Positions 1-7,197 of a DNA stretch of 64,000 nt are shown here, piece after piece (within the stretch, counting starts at the first letter, position 1; each line of letters begins with the position of its first letter). Under the pieces are notes generated by a model, which saw only the letters and a program-made list of their open reading frames with translations, had not been told where the DNA came from and did not search any database. Made by a program: the position numbers and the translations under genes. This DNA comes from Candidatus Zixiibacteriota bacterium (GTDB lineage: Bacteria > Zixibacteria > MSB-5A5 > GN15 > FEB-12): assembly GCA_040756055.1 (NCBI GenBank), contig JBFLZR010000004.1, forward strand, positions 62,001 to 126,000, read 5' to 3'.

Positions 1-941
1 AGAGAGGCCACATTATCCCGGGTGCCTTTGTCGTCGGCACTGACCCGTACAGCGTGGCATACGGATGTGTCAGCGCCTTTTCATCGGGAGTCACTGTCGA
101 GCAGGCTGCCGAAGTCTGGGCTACCGGAACAGCCAAATTCCAGATCCCGCCGACTATTCGAATCGACATTAATGGCCGACGAGCTCGCGGTGTCTATGCC
201 CGCGATATCGCTCTTCTCATTGCCCGCCAGATGGCCGCCGTGGATGTTAAGGGCAAGACAATCGAGTATTACGGTAATGTCGTCTCACGGATGAGCATCA
301 GCGAACGGTACACCCTAACAAACCTCACGCTCGATGCCGGTGTTCTTACGGCTATCTGTCCGTTCGATTCCACCACGCGACGGTTCCTGACGGGACGAAT
401 CTCGACCAATTATGCTCCTGTAGTGGCCGACAAAAACGCCGAGTATCACCAGATTTACCAGATGAATATCGACCACCTCACCCCGCAACTTGCCCGCTGT
501 GGCGAGGCCACCGATATAACACCGGTGGGAGAATCTGAAGGTCTCGCGGTCAATGTCATTATACTCGGCACCGGAAGTAACGGCCGCTTCGATGATATCC
601 GGGTGGCCGCCGACATTCTCAAAAATAAGCGGGTCAGTTCCGACTGTCGGCTGATCATCTGCCCTGCCTCGCGGTCGGTCTATCTGGAAGCGCTCAAGAA
701 AGGGCTTATCAGAGTTCTGGTAGAAGCGGGCGCGATTGTCACCTATCCCGGTTACTGGGGCTCACTGGGGCAGGGGCAGCTCATGATAGCTCCGGGCGAC
801 AGGGTTCTGGCGACATCGGATTGCGGCCTCGCGCAGAGGCTTGGATCCGACAAAGCCGAGATTTTCCTTTGTTCCCCCGGCACCGCCGCCGCTTCGGCTC
901 TCAACGGCTCGATTACCGATCCGAGCCGATACGCCAAGTAA
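1..941 (+). CDS. LeuC/aconitase-fold protein lacking the Fe-S cysteines (5' truncated by window edge)
   Basis: The frame is open from the left edge and ends at 941; about 313 residues are visible. The order of conserved blocks follows 3-isopropylmalate dehydratase large subunit (LeuC), including PASRSVYLEALKKGLI and SPGTAAASALNGSITDP, and it ends without a swivel domain, as LeuC does. The active site is changed. The DSHT block reads DPYS. The GSCTNGR block reads GTGSNGR (Cys to Gly, codon 573-575). The CGPC block reads YWGS (Cys to Tyr at 753-755, Cys to Ser at 762-764). Known LeuC and aconitase enzymes bind a [4Fe-4S] cluster through exactly these three cysteines, so this protein should not bind one. 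The reading frame is intact over the whole visible length, so it looks maintained rather than decaying. Its function is unknown; ordinary isopropylmalate dehydratase activity is unlikely. Confidence 0.85.
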   Translation, partial: RGHIIPGAFVVGTDPYSVAYGCVSAFSSGVTVEQAAEVWATGTAKFQIPPTIRIDINGRRARGVYARDIALLIARQMAAVDVKGKTIEYYGNVVSRMSISERYTLTNLTLDAGVLTAICPFDSTTRRFLTGRISTNYAPVVADKNAEYHQIYQMNIDHLTPQLARCGEATDITPVGESEGLAVNVIILGTGSNGRFDDIRVAADILKNKRVSSDCRLIICPASRSVYLEALKKGLIRVLVEAGAIVTYPGYWGSLGQGQLMIAPGDRVLATSDCGLAQRLGSDKAEIFLCSPGTAAASALNGSITDPSRYAK

Positions 942-963
942 TCCAAATCAATCCGTCCTCATA

Positions 964-991
964 AAAAAAGCCGGGTCAAAACAACCCGGCT
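964..991 (-). terminator. Rho-independent terminator of the peroxiredoxin gene
   Basis: An 8-bp stem, AGCCGGGT/ACCCGGCT (969-976 with 984-991), is followed on the minus strand by a run of T (A tract at 964-969). It lies just past the stop of the minus-strand peroxiredoxin gene and between convergent genes. Confidence 0.75.
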
Positions 992-1016
992 GAATAAGCA
1001 AATAAACTTTGCAAGA

Positions 1017-1724
1017 CTAACGTTTCGGAGGTTTCCAGACTTCCCAGACCTTCCCGACCAGAGCCGGACCGGGCTTCAATGTCATATCCCCCGGCTTCCA
1101 CTCAGCGGGAGTGGCCTCGGTCCCCTTGGACTTGCGGACGAGCTGGAAGGCTTTGACCTGCCTGATGGTTTCATCGATATTGCGTCCCACCGGAGGCGTC
1201 AGGTGCTCCATGCCCTGAATGACACCATCGGGATCGATAATAAACCGCCCCCTGAAATTGACGCCCGAATCCTCATCGTAGACGCCATACACGCGGCCGA
1301 TGTGCCCGCCGGCATCGGATATCATCGGAAACGGTATCCCGCCGTCAACCATCTTCGACAGTTCGGCCTCATGCCAGACTTTGTGAACGAATTGGGAATC
1401 GACAGAGCACGAAAAGACTTTTACGCCAAGTCCTTCGAGTTCTTTATACGAAGCAGCGACCGCTGCTAATTCTGTCGGTCAGACAAAGGTGAAATCACCG
1501 GGGTAGAAGCACAGCAGAACCCAGCTGCCCAGCGACTCGGACAATTTAACCCTTTTAAAGTCCCCCTTAAAATAGGCCGGCGCCTCGAAATCAGGGGCTT
1601 TCTTACCAACCTGAACGGCCATCTTTTTCTCCTCCTTAATGGTTTCATCTTTCACGGACACCGGTTCGTCCTGCTGACCGAGCACTTTGCCGCTCGGCCT
1701 GCCGCATCCGGATGATTCTGCCAT
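1017..1724 (-). CDS. prxU: Selenocysteine-containing peroxiredoxin (AhpC/Prx1 family), UGA read through
   Basis: This thioredoxin-fold peroxidase reduces H2O2 and organic peroxides. The family motif [14 protein letters not shown] is present except that the catalytic Cys codon is TGA (1479-1481). The same frame continues in perfect family register ([20 protein letters not shown]) to the stop at 1017. A hairpin matching a bacterial SECIS starts 11 nt after the TGA, so selenocysteine insertion is the best reading. The usual C-terminal resolving motif VCPA reads ATPA, so there is no canonical resolving cysteine. Two in-frame ATGs have good ribosome sites: 1724 (AAGGAGG, 4 nt upstream) and 1622 (AAGGAGG, 8 nt upstream). 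The inner start puts Sec at residue 48, where AhpC has its catalytic Cys; the outer start adds a 34-residue leader. It is divergent from a thiol peroxidase. Standard gene callers would split it at the TGA. Confidence 0.9.
1452..1467 (-). promoter_or_regulatory. Bacterial SECIS element
   Basis: On the minus strand the RNA folds as AGCAGC-GGUC-GCUGCU, a 6-bp stem with a GGUC loop. The stem begins 11 nt after the in-frame UGA at 1481-1479. Bacterial SECIS elements lie directly downstream of the UGA inside the coding region, and a G-containing apical loop is what SelB binds; the E. coli fdhF loop is likewise built around GGUC. Location, spacing and loop all fit. Confidence 0.85.
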
Positions 1725-1914
1725 ATTGCCTCCTTGGAAATCCACTGTACGCTAAATTGTCAACTTGAACACCCTAAAATACACATTTAGCGCTCCACCG
1801 CAAGCTTCCTCGGAGTTTTTTTGCTCACAAAGCTTATCGTGGTGAACTTTCGTCTATCATTCGTGTTTAGAACTTTGCAAAACGACGGTAATACAAAACA
1901 AGAAAGGATGAATC

Positions 1915-2433
1915 GTGGAAAGAAATAACGTAATCAAATCGCAGGGCAAGCCCCTCACCCTGGTCGGCAAGGAACTCAAAGTCGGCGATAAGGCCCCGGA
2001 TGTCACCCTGACAGACGGCACTTTCTCGCCCGTGAAATTGTCCGACACCAGAGGAAAGGTTCGCCTCTTGTCAATCGTTCCTTCGCTGGACACTTCGACC
2101 TGCAGTATTCAGACACGGACTTTCAACAAAGAGTTGGCCCAGATGGCCGATAAAGTTGCCACTTACACAATCTCGGCCGATCTACCGACGGCCCAGAGTC
2201 GATACGCCCAGGAAAATAACATCGACAGGATGAGAATGCTGTCGGATTACAAAACGGTATCATTCGGAGAAAACTACGGTCTCCTCATAAAAGAAAACAG
2301 GCTTCTGGCCAGAGCCGTGCTGGTTGTTGACGAAAACGACACGATCACCCACATGCAGATTGTACCGGAGGTCAGCACCGAGCCGGATTACAAATCCGCC
2401 CTTGAGGCTTTGAAGAAAGCCGTTAACAAGTAA
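1915..2433 (+). CDS. tpx: Thiol peroxidase, Tpx family, without resolving cysteine
   Basis: This 172-residue atypical 2-Cys peroxiredoxin family member detoxifies peroxides. The peroxidatic cysteine is C63 in LDTSTCSIQTRTF, with the family TxxC arrangement. In most Tpx proteins the resolving cysteine follows LPFAQxRFC; here the block reads LPTAQSRYA, with A98 in that place, so the enzyme probably works by a 1-Cys mechanism. The start is GTG at 1915, with the ribosome site AGAAAGGA 6 nt upstream; the nearby ATG at 1908 is out of frame. It is divergent from the selenocysteine peroxiredoxin across about 190 bp, which suggests a joint oxidative-stress locus. Confidence 0.93.
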   Translation: MERNNVIKSQGKPLTLVGKELKVGDKAPDVTLTDGTFSPVKLSDTRGKVRLLSIVPSLDTSTCSIQTRTFNKELAQMADKVATYTISADLPTAQSRYAQENNIDRMRMLSDYKTVSFGENYGLLIKENRLLARAVLVVDENDTITHMQIVPEVSTEPDYKSALEALKKAVNK

Positions 2434-2456
2434 ACGCGGTGGTAGGGGAAAACAAG

Positions 2457-2481
2457 AAAACGCCCGAAAGGGCGTTTTTTC
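2457..2481. terminator. Bidirectional terminator between tpx and the convergent membrane-protein gene
   Basis: A 9-bp stem, AAAACGCCC/GGGCGTTTT (2457-2465 with 2470-2478), has a GAAA tetraloop and a T run on the plus side and an A run on the other side. It lies in the 48-bp gap between convergent stops and can serve both genes. Confidence 0.85.
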
Positions 2482-2829
2482 TTAGGTTGCCGGGCCTTCC
2501 GAATCGCTTTCCGCCGACTCATCCGGCAGCGTCTGGGGACGGGCCGAGTCCAAATGGCGCGATAAAGGTGTAAACAGAAAAAGGAAAAGCACCATACCGG
2601 GAAGGAAAATCGGGATATAATATACCCAGAGCGGCACGTTTACGCTTGGCTGGTCGGGCGGTGGCGACGATGGCTCGCCATGCCTGACCCATCCCCCCTC
2701 ACCATCGGGCTGCCAGCAATCTTCACCCGATAGAAAACCGAACGACGGCCCGTAGATACCCTGCAAAATCAGCGATGGTATCAGGTAGAGAAGCACGATC
2801 GCAAAAAGGAAAATAACTCTGTTTCGCAT
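2482..2829 (-). CDS. Small two-helix membrane protein, unknown function
   Basis: I do not recognise the family of this 115-residue protein. One hydrophobic helix spans about residues 5-23 (VIFLFAIVLLYLIPSLI). A Gly/Pro-rich loop with a Cys follows, then a second helix at about residues 68-87 (VYYIPIFLPGMVLFLFLF). The C-terminal tail is acidic. The topology suggests an inner-membrane protein with both ends in the cytoplasm and a short external loop. It is divergent from ppa and convergent with tpx, so context gives no clue to function. Confidence 0.6.
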   Translation of the reverse strand: MRNRVIFLFAIVLLYLIPSLILQGIYGPSFGFLSGEDCWQPDGEGGWVRHGEPSSPPPDQPSVNVPLWVYYIPIFLPGMVLFLFLFTPLSRHLDSARPQTLPDESAESDSEGPAT

Positions 2830-2899
2830 AGCGCATTTAAAGGGTTTTAACGCGCATTGTCAATTACAAGCATGCCCGGTCGGACCTTATAAATTGAGT

Positions 2900-2928
2900 T
2901 TGCCAACCAATAGTGGCGAGATTATAAT
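2900..2928 (+). promoter_or_regulatory. Sigma70-type promoter of ppa
   Basis: A TTGCCA -35 box (2900-2905) and a perfect TATAAT -10 box (2923-2928) are separated by 17 bp. Transcription would start near 2935, just ahead of the AAGGAGG ribosome site at 2943-2949. Confidence 0.8.
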
Positions 2929-2954
2929 CTACTGAAATAGCTTAAGGAGGCAAA

Positions 2955-3497
2955 ATGAGCAATCCCTGGCACGAAGTCAGTCCGGGGAGCCATATTGAAG
3001 ATTCGTTTTTCGCTATAATCGAAATTCCCAAAGGCTCGAAAAACAAGTACGAACTGGACAAGAAAACCGGCCTGCTTCTAGCCGACCGCGTTCTCTACAG
3101 TTCGGTTCACTACCCGGCCAACTATGGTTTTATTCCGCAGAGTTTCTGCGACGATGGCGACCCGCTCGATGTTTTAGTGCTTTGCCAGGAGCCGATTACC
3201 CCGCTGTGCATGGTCGAATGCAAGGCAATCGGGGTCATAACGATGCGCGACGAAAAAGGTCAGGATGATAAAATTATAGCCGTCCACGCCCACGACCCGG
3301 CCTACAACAGTTATCACGATATCTCAGCTCTGCCGCCTCACGTCATAAAAGAGCTCCAGCGTTTCTTCGAGGACTACAAAATTCTCGAGCACAAAGAAGT
3401 GATAGTCGATAGCCTGCGGGGGCGTGTCGATGCCGTCAACAGTATAAAAGACGCTCTGAAACTATACCGGAAGATGGAAAGCGAACTCAAAGAGTAA
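2955..3497 (+). CDS. ppa: Inorganic pyrophosphatase, soluble family I
   Basis: This cytoplasmic enzyme hydrolyses PPi to two phosphates and so pulls biosynthetic reactions forward. At 180 residues it has the length of bacterial family I enzymes. It carries the signature DDGDPLDVLV, whose aspartates bind Mg2+, as well as the FIPQSF block and the family block HAHDPAYNSYHDI. The ATG start has a strong AAGGAGG site and a clear promoter upstream. A GNAT acetyltransferase follows 35 bp downstream on the same strand. Confidence 0.97.
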   Translation: MSNPWHEVSPGSHIEDSFFAIIEIPKGSKNKYELDKKTGLLLADRVLYSSVHYPANYGFIPQSFCDDGDPLDVLVLCQEPITPLCMVECKAIGVITMRDEKGQDDKIIAVHAHDPAYNSYHDISALPPHVIKELQRFFEDYKILEHKEVIVDSLRGRVDAVNSIKDALKLYRKMESELKE

Positions 3498-3532
3498 ACA
3501 GGGCAAAAGGCAGCAACTGATCGGAGGATAAT

Positions 3533-4093
3533 ATGGCAGAAAAAGGTCAACCGCTCCCCACGCAACCGTCGCTTGTCGGCAAAAACATCTTTCTCAGACC
3601 GACCACCGCTGAGGATATCATAAATATCCATGTCTGGTTTATGCAATCAGAACCACAGGCACAAAGCGAACGCCCCATAAAATTCAGAACCCCGGCGGAA
3701 GCTGCCGAAGCCTTCAAGAATCAGGAGAAGTCTACCGACCGGCAGGCCTTCACAATCGTCCGCAAGGAAGATAAGATACCGGTGGGACAGATCACATTTT
3801 TCAATTACAATCCTCTGAATCGCTCCGCCGAACTGGGCATATTAATCGATCCCGATGAACGCAAGAACGGCCATGCCGCCGACGCTATGCGTGTTTTGAT
3901 CAAATACCTTTTCAAGTATCGTGACCTCAATAAGGTTCATGCCTCCACCGCGAAATTCAACAAAGCGGCAGTCGCTCTGCTGGAATCGGTCGGGTTCAAA
4001 AAAGACGGCGCCCTTCGCAACCACCATTTCTACAACGGCGAATACTACGACAAGCTCGTCTACTCGATGCTTCGATTTGAGCTGGATTGGTGA
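3533..4093 (+). CDS. GNAT family N-acetyltransferase, RimJ/RimL-like
   Basis: The 186-residue protein has a GNAT fold. The N-terminal part, IFLRPTTAEDI, is typical of RimJ/RimL-type enzymes. The acetyl-CoA-binding stretch is at AELGILIDPDERKNGHAADAMRVL, with the RxxGxA/G loop as RKNGHA, and the C-terminal block is LLESVGFKKDGALRNHHFYNGEYYDK. Such enzymes acetylate ribosomal-protein N-termini, polyamines or small amines; the substrate cannot be told here. The ribosome site is GGAGG, 6 nt before the ATG. It probably shares a transcript with ppa. Confidence 0.85.
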   Translation: MAEKGQPLPTQPSLVGKNIFLRPTTAEDIINIHVWFMQSEPQAQSERPIKFRTPAEAAEAFKNQEKSTDRQAFTIVRKEDKIPVGQITFFNYNPLNRSAELGILIDPDERKNGHAADAMRVLIKYLFKYRDLNKVHASTAKFNKAAVALLESVGFKKDGALRNHHFYNGEYYDKLVYSMLRFELDW

Positions 4094-4121
4094 GAACGCG
4101 ACATATCGCTGATCAGGCCAT

Positions 4122-4157
4122 AAAAAAACCGCTCCACACCGGCCTGGCATGGAGCGG
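4122..4157 (-). terminator. Terminator of the pyrKDF operon
   Basis: The stem CCGCTCCA/TGGAGCGG (4129-4136 with 4150-4157) is followed on the minus strand by a 7-nt T run (4122-4128 read in reverse). It sits 40 bp past the stop of pyrF. Confidence 0.8.
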
Positions 4158-4196
4158 AGATACTCTCAACTGAAGCCCTAAAAAAATCCAGACACC

Positions 4197-5489
4197 TTAC
4201 CCGTCCCGTCGCCACGGCTTGTTGTGCCGACGGTTGCGGCGATCGCGACGGCTTCTGTTATCGAAATTGCGCTGATTGTTGTCGCGTTGCTGATTGTCCG
4301 GTCGCAGCTGACTGTCGCGCTGAGGATGATCCTGCCGGCCCTGCGGCTGTTGCCCGGATTGCTGCTGAGATTGCGCCGCCGATTCGTTCGGATCCTTTTT
4401 CTTTACGAAAGGGAGGTCCGGTATGGGAGGAAGTTTCCACTCTCTCTTCGGCGGTTCCTGCTGAGGGGGTGGTGCTGGAGGCGGAGTCGGCTGCGACTGC
4501 TGCGGTGGCTGTTGTTGCACCGGCGGAGTCGGCTGCGGCTGCGATTGCTGCGGTGGCTGCTGTTGCACCGGCGGAACCTGTGGCTGGGGCGGCTCCGGCT
4601 GTGGCGGGGGAGGCGGCGGAGACTGCTCGGTTGGATCAGTGGAAACTTCCAGCCACGCCTCATCTTCGATTTTTATCTCGCCGCTGCGCAGCCCCGCAAC
4701 CATATCATTCAGTTTTTTCAACTCCTCCCGCGCCTTCGCGGTAAAATCACTCCCGGTCGAGGCATACAGTACCGATCGGCAAACATTTATCACCGCCAAC
4801 TTTTTGAAATTGTCCGTTCCATAGACCGCGGCCTTCTCCAGCGAACCGCCCTGAGCGCCTACACCGGGAATGAGAAGCGGCATATTGCCGGCCACATCAC
4901 GAAGCTCTTTGATGTGTTCCGGTTGAGTCGCTCCGACAACCAGGCCACAGTTGTCATCCTTGTTCCAGTACGATACCTTCTCCGCGACTATCCGGTACAA
5001 CGGCTTGCCGTCACAATTCAGATGCTGGAAGTCTTTGGAACCGGTATTGGATGTCAGACAGAGAACGAAAATCCCCTTGTCTTCGTACTCCAGAAACGGG
5101 CGCATGGAATCATAGCCCATATAGGGACTGAGCGTCACCCAATCGGCCCGGAATCTTTGATAAAGCGCCTCGGCGTAAAACGACGCCGTGTTGCCGATAT
5201 CGCCGCGCTTACCGTCGAGAATCAAAACCACATCTTCAGGCATATGCTGAACTACCGAGGTCAGAAGAGAGATGCCTTCGGGGCCTTTATTCTCGTAGAA
5301 GGCCATGTTGGGTTTGTAGGCACAGACCATATCCGAAGTAGCTTCAACAATCTGCATCACGAAATCGTACATGCCTTTGATGCTCTTGGTAAATTCCGGC
5401 GGCATCCTTTTCGGGTCCAGATCCAGACCCAGGCATATCATGGACTTGTTTTTGTCCTGTATCGATCTAAGTTTGTCTACTGCACTCAT
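4197..5489 (-). CDS. pyrF: Orotidine 5'-phosphate decarboxylase with a 148-residue Pro/Gln- and Arg/Asn-rich tail
   Basis: OMP decarboxylase makes UMP, the last step of de novo pyrimidine synthesis. Residues 1-282 are a complete type-2 PyrF: LDLDPKRMP, the catalytic LDGKRGDIGNTA (D92, K94, D97) and LLIPGVGAQGG. The same frame continues for 148 more residues (DNA 4643-4197). Pro/Gln-rich sequence comes first, with two copies of PPVQQQPPQQSQP at about residues 306-318 and 322-334. A short linker follows (KREWKLPPIPDLPF), then a very basic Q/N/R/D-rich end (RRDRRNRRHNKPWRRDG). Normal PyrF has no such tail, which should be disordered. Its ATG overlaps the pyrD stop (TGATG). I see no sign of a frameshift joining two genes. 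Confidence 0.93.
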   Translation of the reverse strand: MSAVDKLRSIQDKNKSMICLGLDLDPKRMPPEFTKSIKGMYDFVMQIVEATSDMVCAYKPNMAFYENKGPEGISLLTSVVQHMPEDVVLILDGKRGDIGNTASFYAEALYQRFRADWVTLSPYMGYDSMRPFLEYEDKGIFVLCLTSNTGSKDFQHLNCDGKPLYRIVAEKVSYWNKDDNCGLVVGATQPEHIKELRDVAGNMPLLIPGVGAQGGSLEKAAVYGTDNFKKLAVINVCRSVLYASTGSDFTAKAREELKKLNDMVAGLRSGEIKIEDEAWLEVSTDPTEQSPPPPPPQPEPPQPQVPPVQQQPPQQSQPQPTPPVQQQPPQQSQPTPPPAPPPQQEPPKREWKLPPIPDLPFVKKKDPNESAAQSQQQSGQQPQGRQDHPQRDSQLRPDNQQRDNNQRNFDNRSRRDRRNRRHNKPWRRDG

Positions 5490-6406
5490 CAGTATTTCCT
5501 TACCTTGCCAATGAGTTCACACGCTGAACTCAGCTTCTTTTTCCTCAGATACTCTTTGAGACCATCAGCGATGATCACCGGAGCATCGGGACGCACGAAC
5601 AGCGAGGTTCCCACCTGGACCGCCGTGGCGCCGCATAACATAAACTCCACTACATCTTCGGCGGTGGCAATTCCGCCGATTCCGATAATCGGGAGACTGC
5701 ACTTTTCATAAACCGCGTTCACCATAGCCAGCGCTACGGGTTTTATCGCCGGGCCGGTCAGGCCGCCTTTGTTGTTGGTCAACCTCGGTCGCCAGGTGTC
5801 GGTGTCAATCGAGGTGCCTACCAGCGAATTGATCACAGAAAAAGCGTCCGCGCCGCCCTGCTGGGCTGCTTGAGCGATGGTGGTTATCGAGGTCACGTTG
5901 GGCGAGAGCTTCGCTATGAGGGGACGGGAGAATACTTTTTTTACCGCCGCCACCGATTTTTCCGTCATCGCCGGGTCGGAACCAAACTCCATCCCGCCTT
6001 CATTCACGTTCGGACAACTGATATTGAGCTCGATCATATCAACCCGCTCGATGTCGTTCAATCGACTGCAGACCTCGACATACTCCTCGAGTTTCGAGCC
6101 GGCCACGTTGACAATTACTTTCGTCTTTTGCTTTTCGAGAAACGGAATCTTCTCGGTGATAAAACGGTCTACCCCAACGTTGGCGAGCCCGATAGCGTTG
6201 AGCATCCCCGATGCCGTCTCGGCCGTTCTGGGCGGCGGGTGACCTTCGCGGGGATTGAGCGTCACCGACTTGGTTACCAGCGCCCCCAGTTTGGACATCG
6301 GAAAAATCGCCGCCAGTTCCTCGCCGTAGCCGCAGCAACCCGAAGCTGTCATTATCGGCGTGGCGAACTCGACGCCGGCGATAGAGACTTTAAGATTCGG
6401 CGTCAT
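5489..6406 (-). CDS. pyrD: Dihydroorotate dehydrogenase catalytic subunit, class 1B
   Basis: The FMN enzyme oxidises dihydroorotate to orotate in the cytoplasm. Its 305 residues include the class-1 active-site block ELNISCPNVNEGG with catalytic C131 (class 2 enzymes use Ser), plus PLIAKLSPNVT and the FMN-phosphate block IIGIGGIATAEDV. Class 1B enzymes pair with PyrK to pass electrons to NAD+, and pyrK lies directly upstream with an ATGA overlap. PyrF follows with a TGATG overlap. Confidence 0.95.
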   Translation of the reverse strand: MTPNLKVSIAGVEFATPIMTASGCCGYGEELAAIFPMSKLGALVTKSVTLNPREGHPPPRTAETASGMLNAIGLANVGVDRFITEKIPFLEKQKTKVIVNVAGSKLEEYVEVCSRLNDIERVDMIELNISCPNVNEGGMEFGSDPAMTEKSVAAVKKVFSRPLIAKLSPNVTSITTIAQAAQQGGADAFSVINSLVGTSIDTDTWRPRLTNNKGGLTGPAIKPVALAMVNAVYEKCSLPIIGIGGIATAEDVVEFMLCGATAVQVGTSLFVRPDAPVIIADGLKEYLRKKKLSSACELIGKVRKY

Positions 6407-7197
6407 AACGCCACCTCACCGATTTCAAAAACCGGTCCGTCCTGACAAACCCGGGCATATCCGCCTTTGACAAGTGGAACCACACAGCCCAGGCAGATTC
6501 CCACTCCGCACGGCATCGGCGCCTCGAGCGAAAGTTGTCCGGGAACACCCAGTCGCAGACCAAGTTCGTTGACGGCTCTCAGCATACCATCGGGACCGCA
6601 GCCATAAAGCCGCATTTTCGCCTTGTCGCCGCTTTTTATGTACCTCTCCACCGGACCTGTCACAAGGCCCTTTTCCCCATAGGAGCCGTCTTCAGTCACC
6701 GGATGAAAAGTGACGCCCAGCTTTTTGATGCGGGTTCTTTCAAGTATGTCCGAAACGGATCGCCCGCCGTAGAAGAATTCGATATTTTTGGGATCATAAC
6801 CCCGGCGGACCATCTCGGTCGCCATGTAGAAAAGCGGCGGAAACCCCACTCCCCCGGCCACCATGATCGCTTTTTCGCTCTTTTTGGGAAGTTTGAACGA
6901 CACGCCGAGCGGGCCGAGAAAATTCACGCGGTCGCCTGGGTGAAGCATACTGAGCAGCCGTGTCCCCCGGCCAACCACCTTGAAAATGACCTCAATCTCG
7001 CCGCTTTCAACCAACACGCCCGCAACCGACATCGCTCGTCTGAAGAAGATGTCTGTCGATGGAATGTGAACGTGAACAAAATGTCCCGGCTGACACTGGT
7101 CAACACGGGAGTAGGTCTTAAAGACCATGGAGAAGTAGTTGTTTTTGAGGTCGCGCTTTTTTATCAAAAACGTGTCTTCGCACGTCGGCTTTATCAT
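6403..7197 (-). CDS. pyrK: Dihydroorotate dehydrogenase electron-transfer subunit
   Basis: PyrK carries FAD and a [2Fe-2S] cluster and moves electrons from PyrD to NAD+. The 264 residues show the flavin-binding RRAMSVAG block (about 53-60), the NAD-binding MVAGGVGFPPLFYMA block and the cluster cysteines C230, C235, C238 and C251 (CGVGICLGC and RVCQDG). It overlaps pyrD by 4 bp and the upstream TPR lipoprotein gene by 4 bp, so all are likely translated in a coupled way. Confidence 0.95.
   Translation of the reverse strand: MIKPTCEDTFLIKKRDLKNNYFSMVFKTYSRVDQCQPGHFVHVHIPSTDIFFRRAMSVAGVLVESGEIEVIFKVVGRGTRLLSMLHPGDRVNFLGPLGVSFKLPKKSEKAIMVAGGVGFPPLFYMATEMVRRGYDPKNIEFFYGGRSVSDILERTRIKKLGVTFHPVTEDGSYGEKGLVTGPVERYIKSGDKAKMRLYGCGPDGMLRAVNELGLRLGVPGQLSLEAPMPCGVGICLGCVVPLVKGGYARVCQDGPVFEIGEVAL

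Noticed and set aside
1017-1745. Peroxiredoxin seen as two fragments, i.e. a pseudogene with a premature stop
   Set aside because: The stop is a TGA exactly at the catalytic Cys codon, the frame continues intact, and a SECIS-like hairpin follows at the right distance.
4224-5711. Open frame of 495 codons on the plus strand
   Set aside because: Antisense to pyrF; Leu/Arg-rich sequence is the shadow of the Pro/Gln-rich tail.
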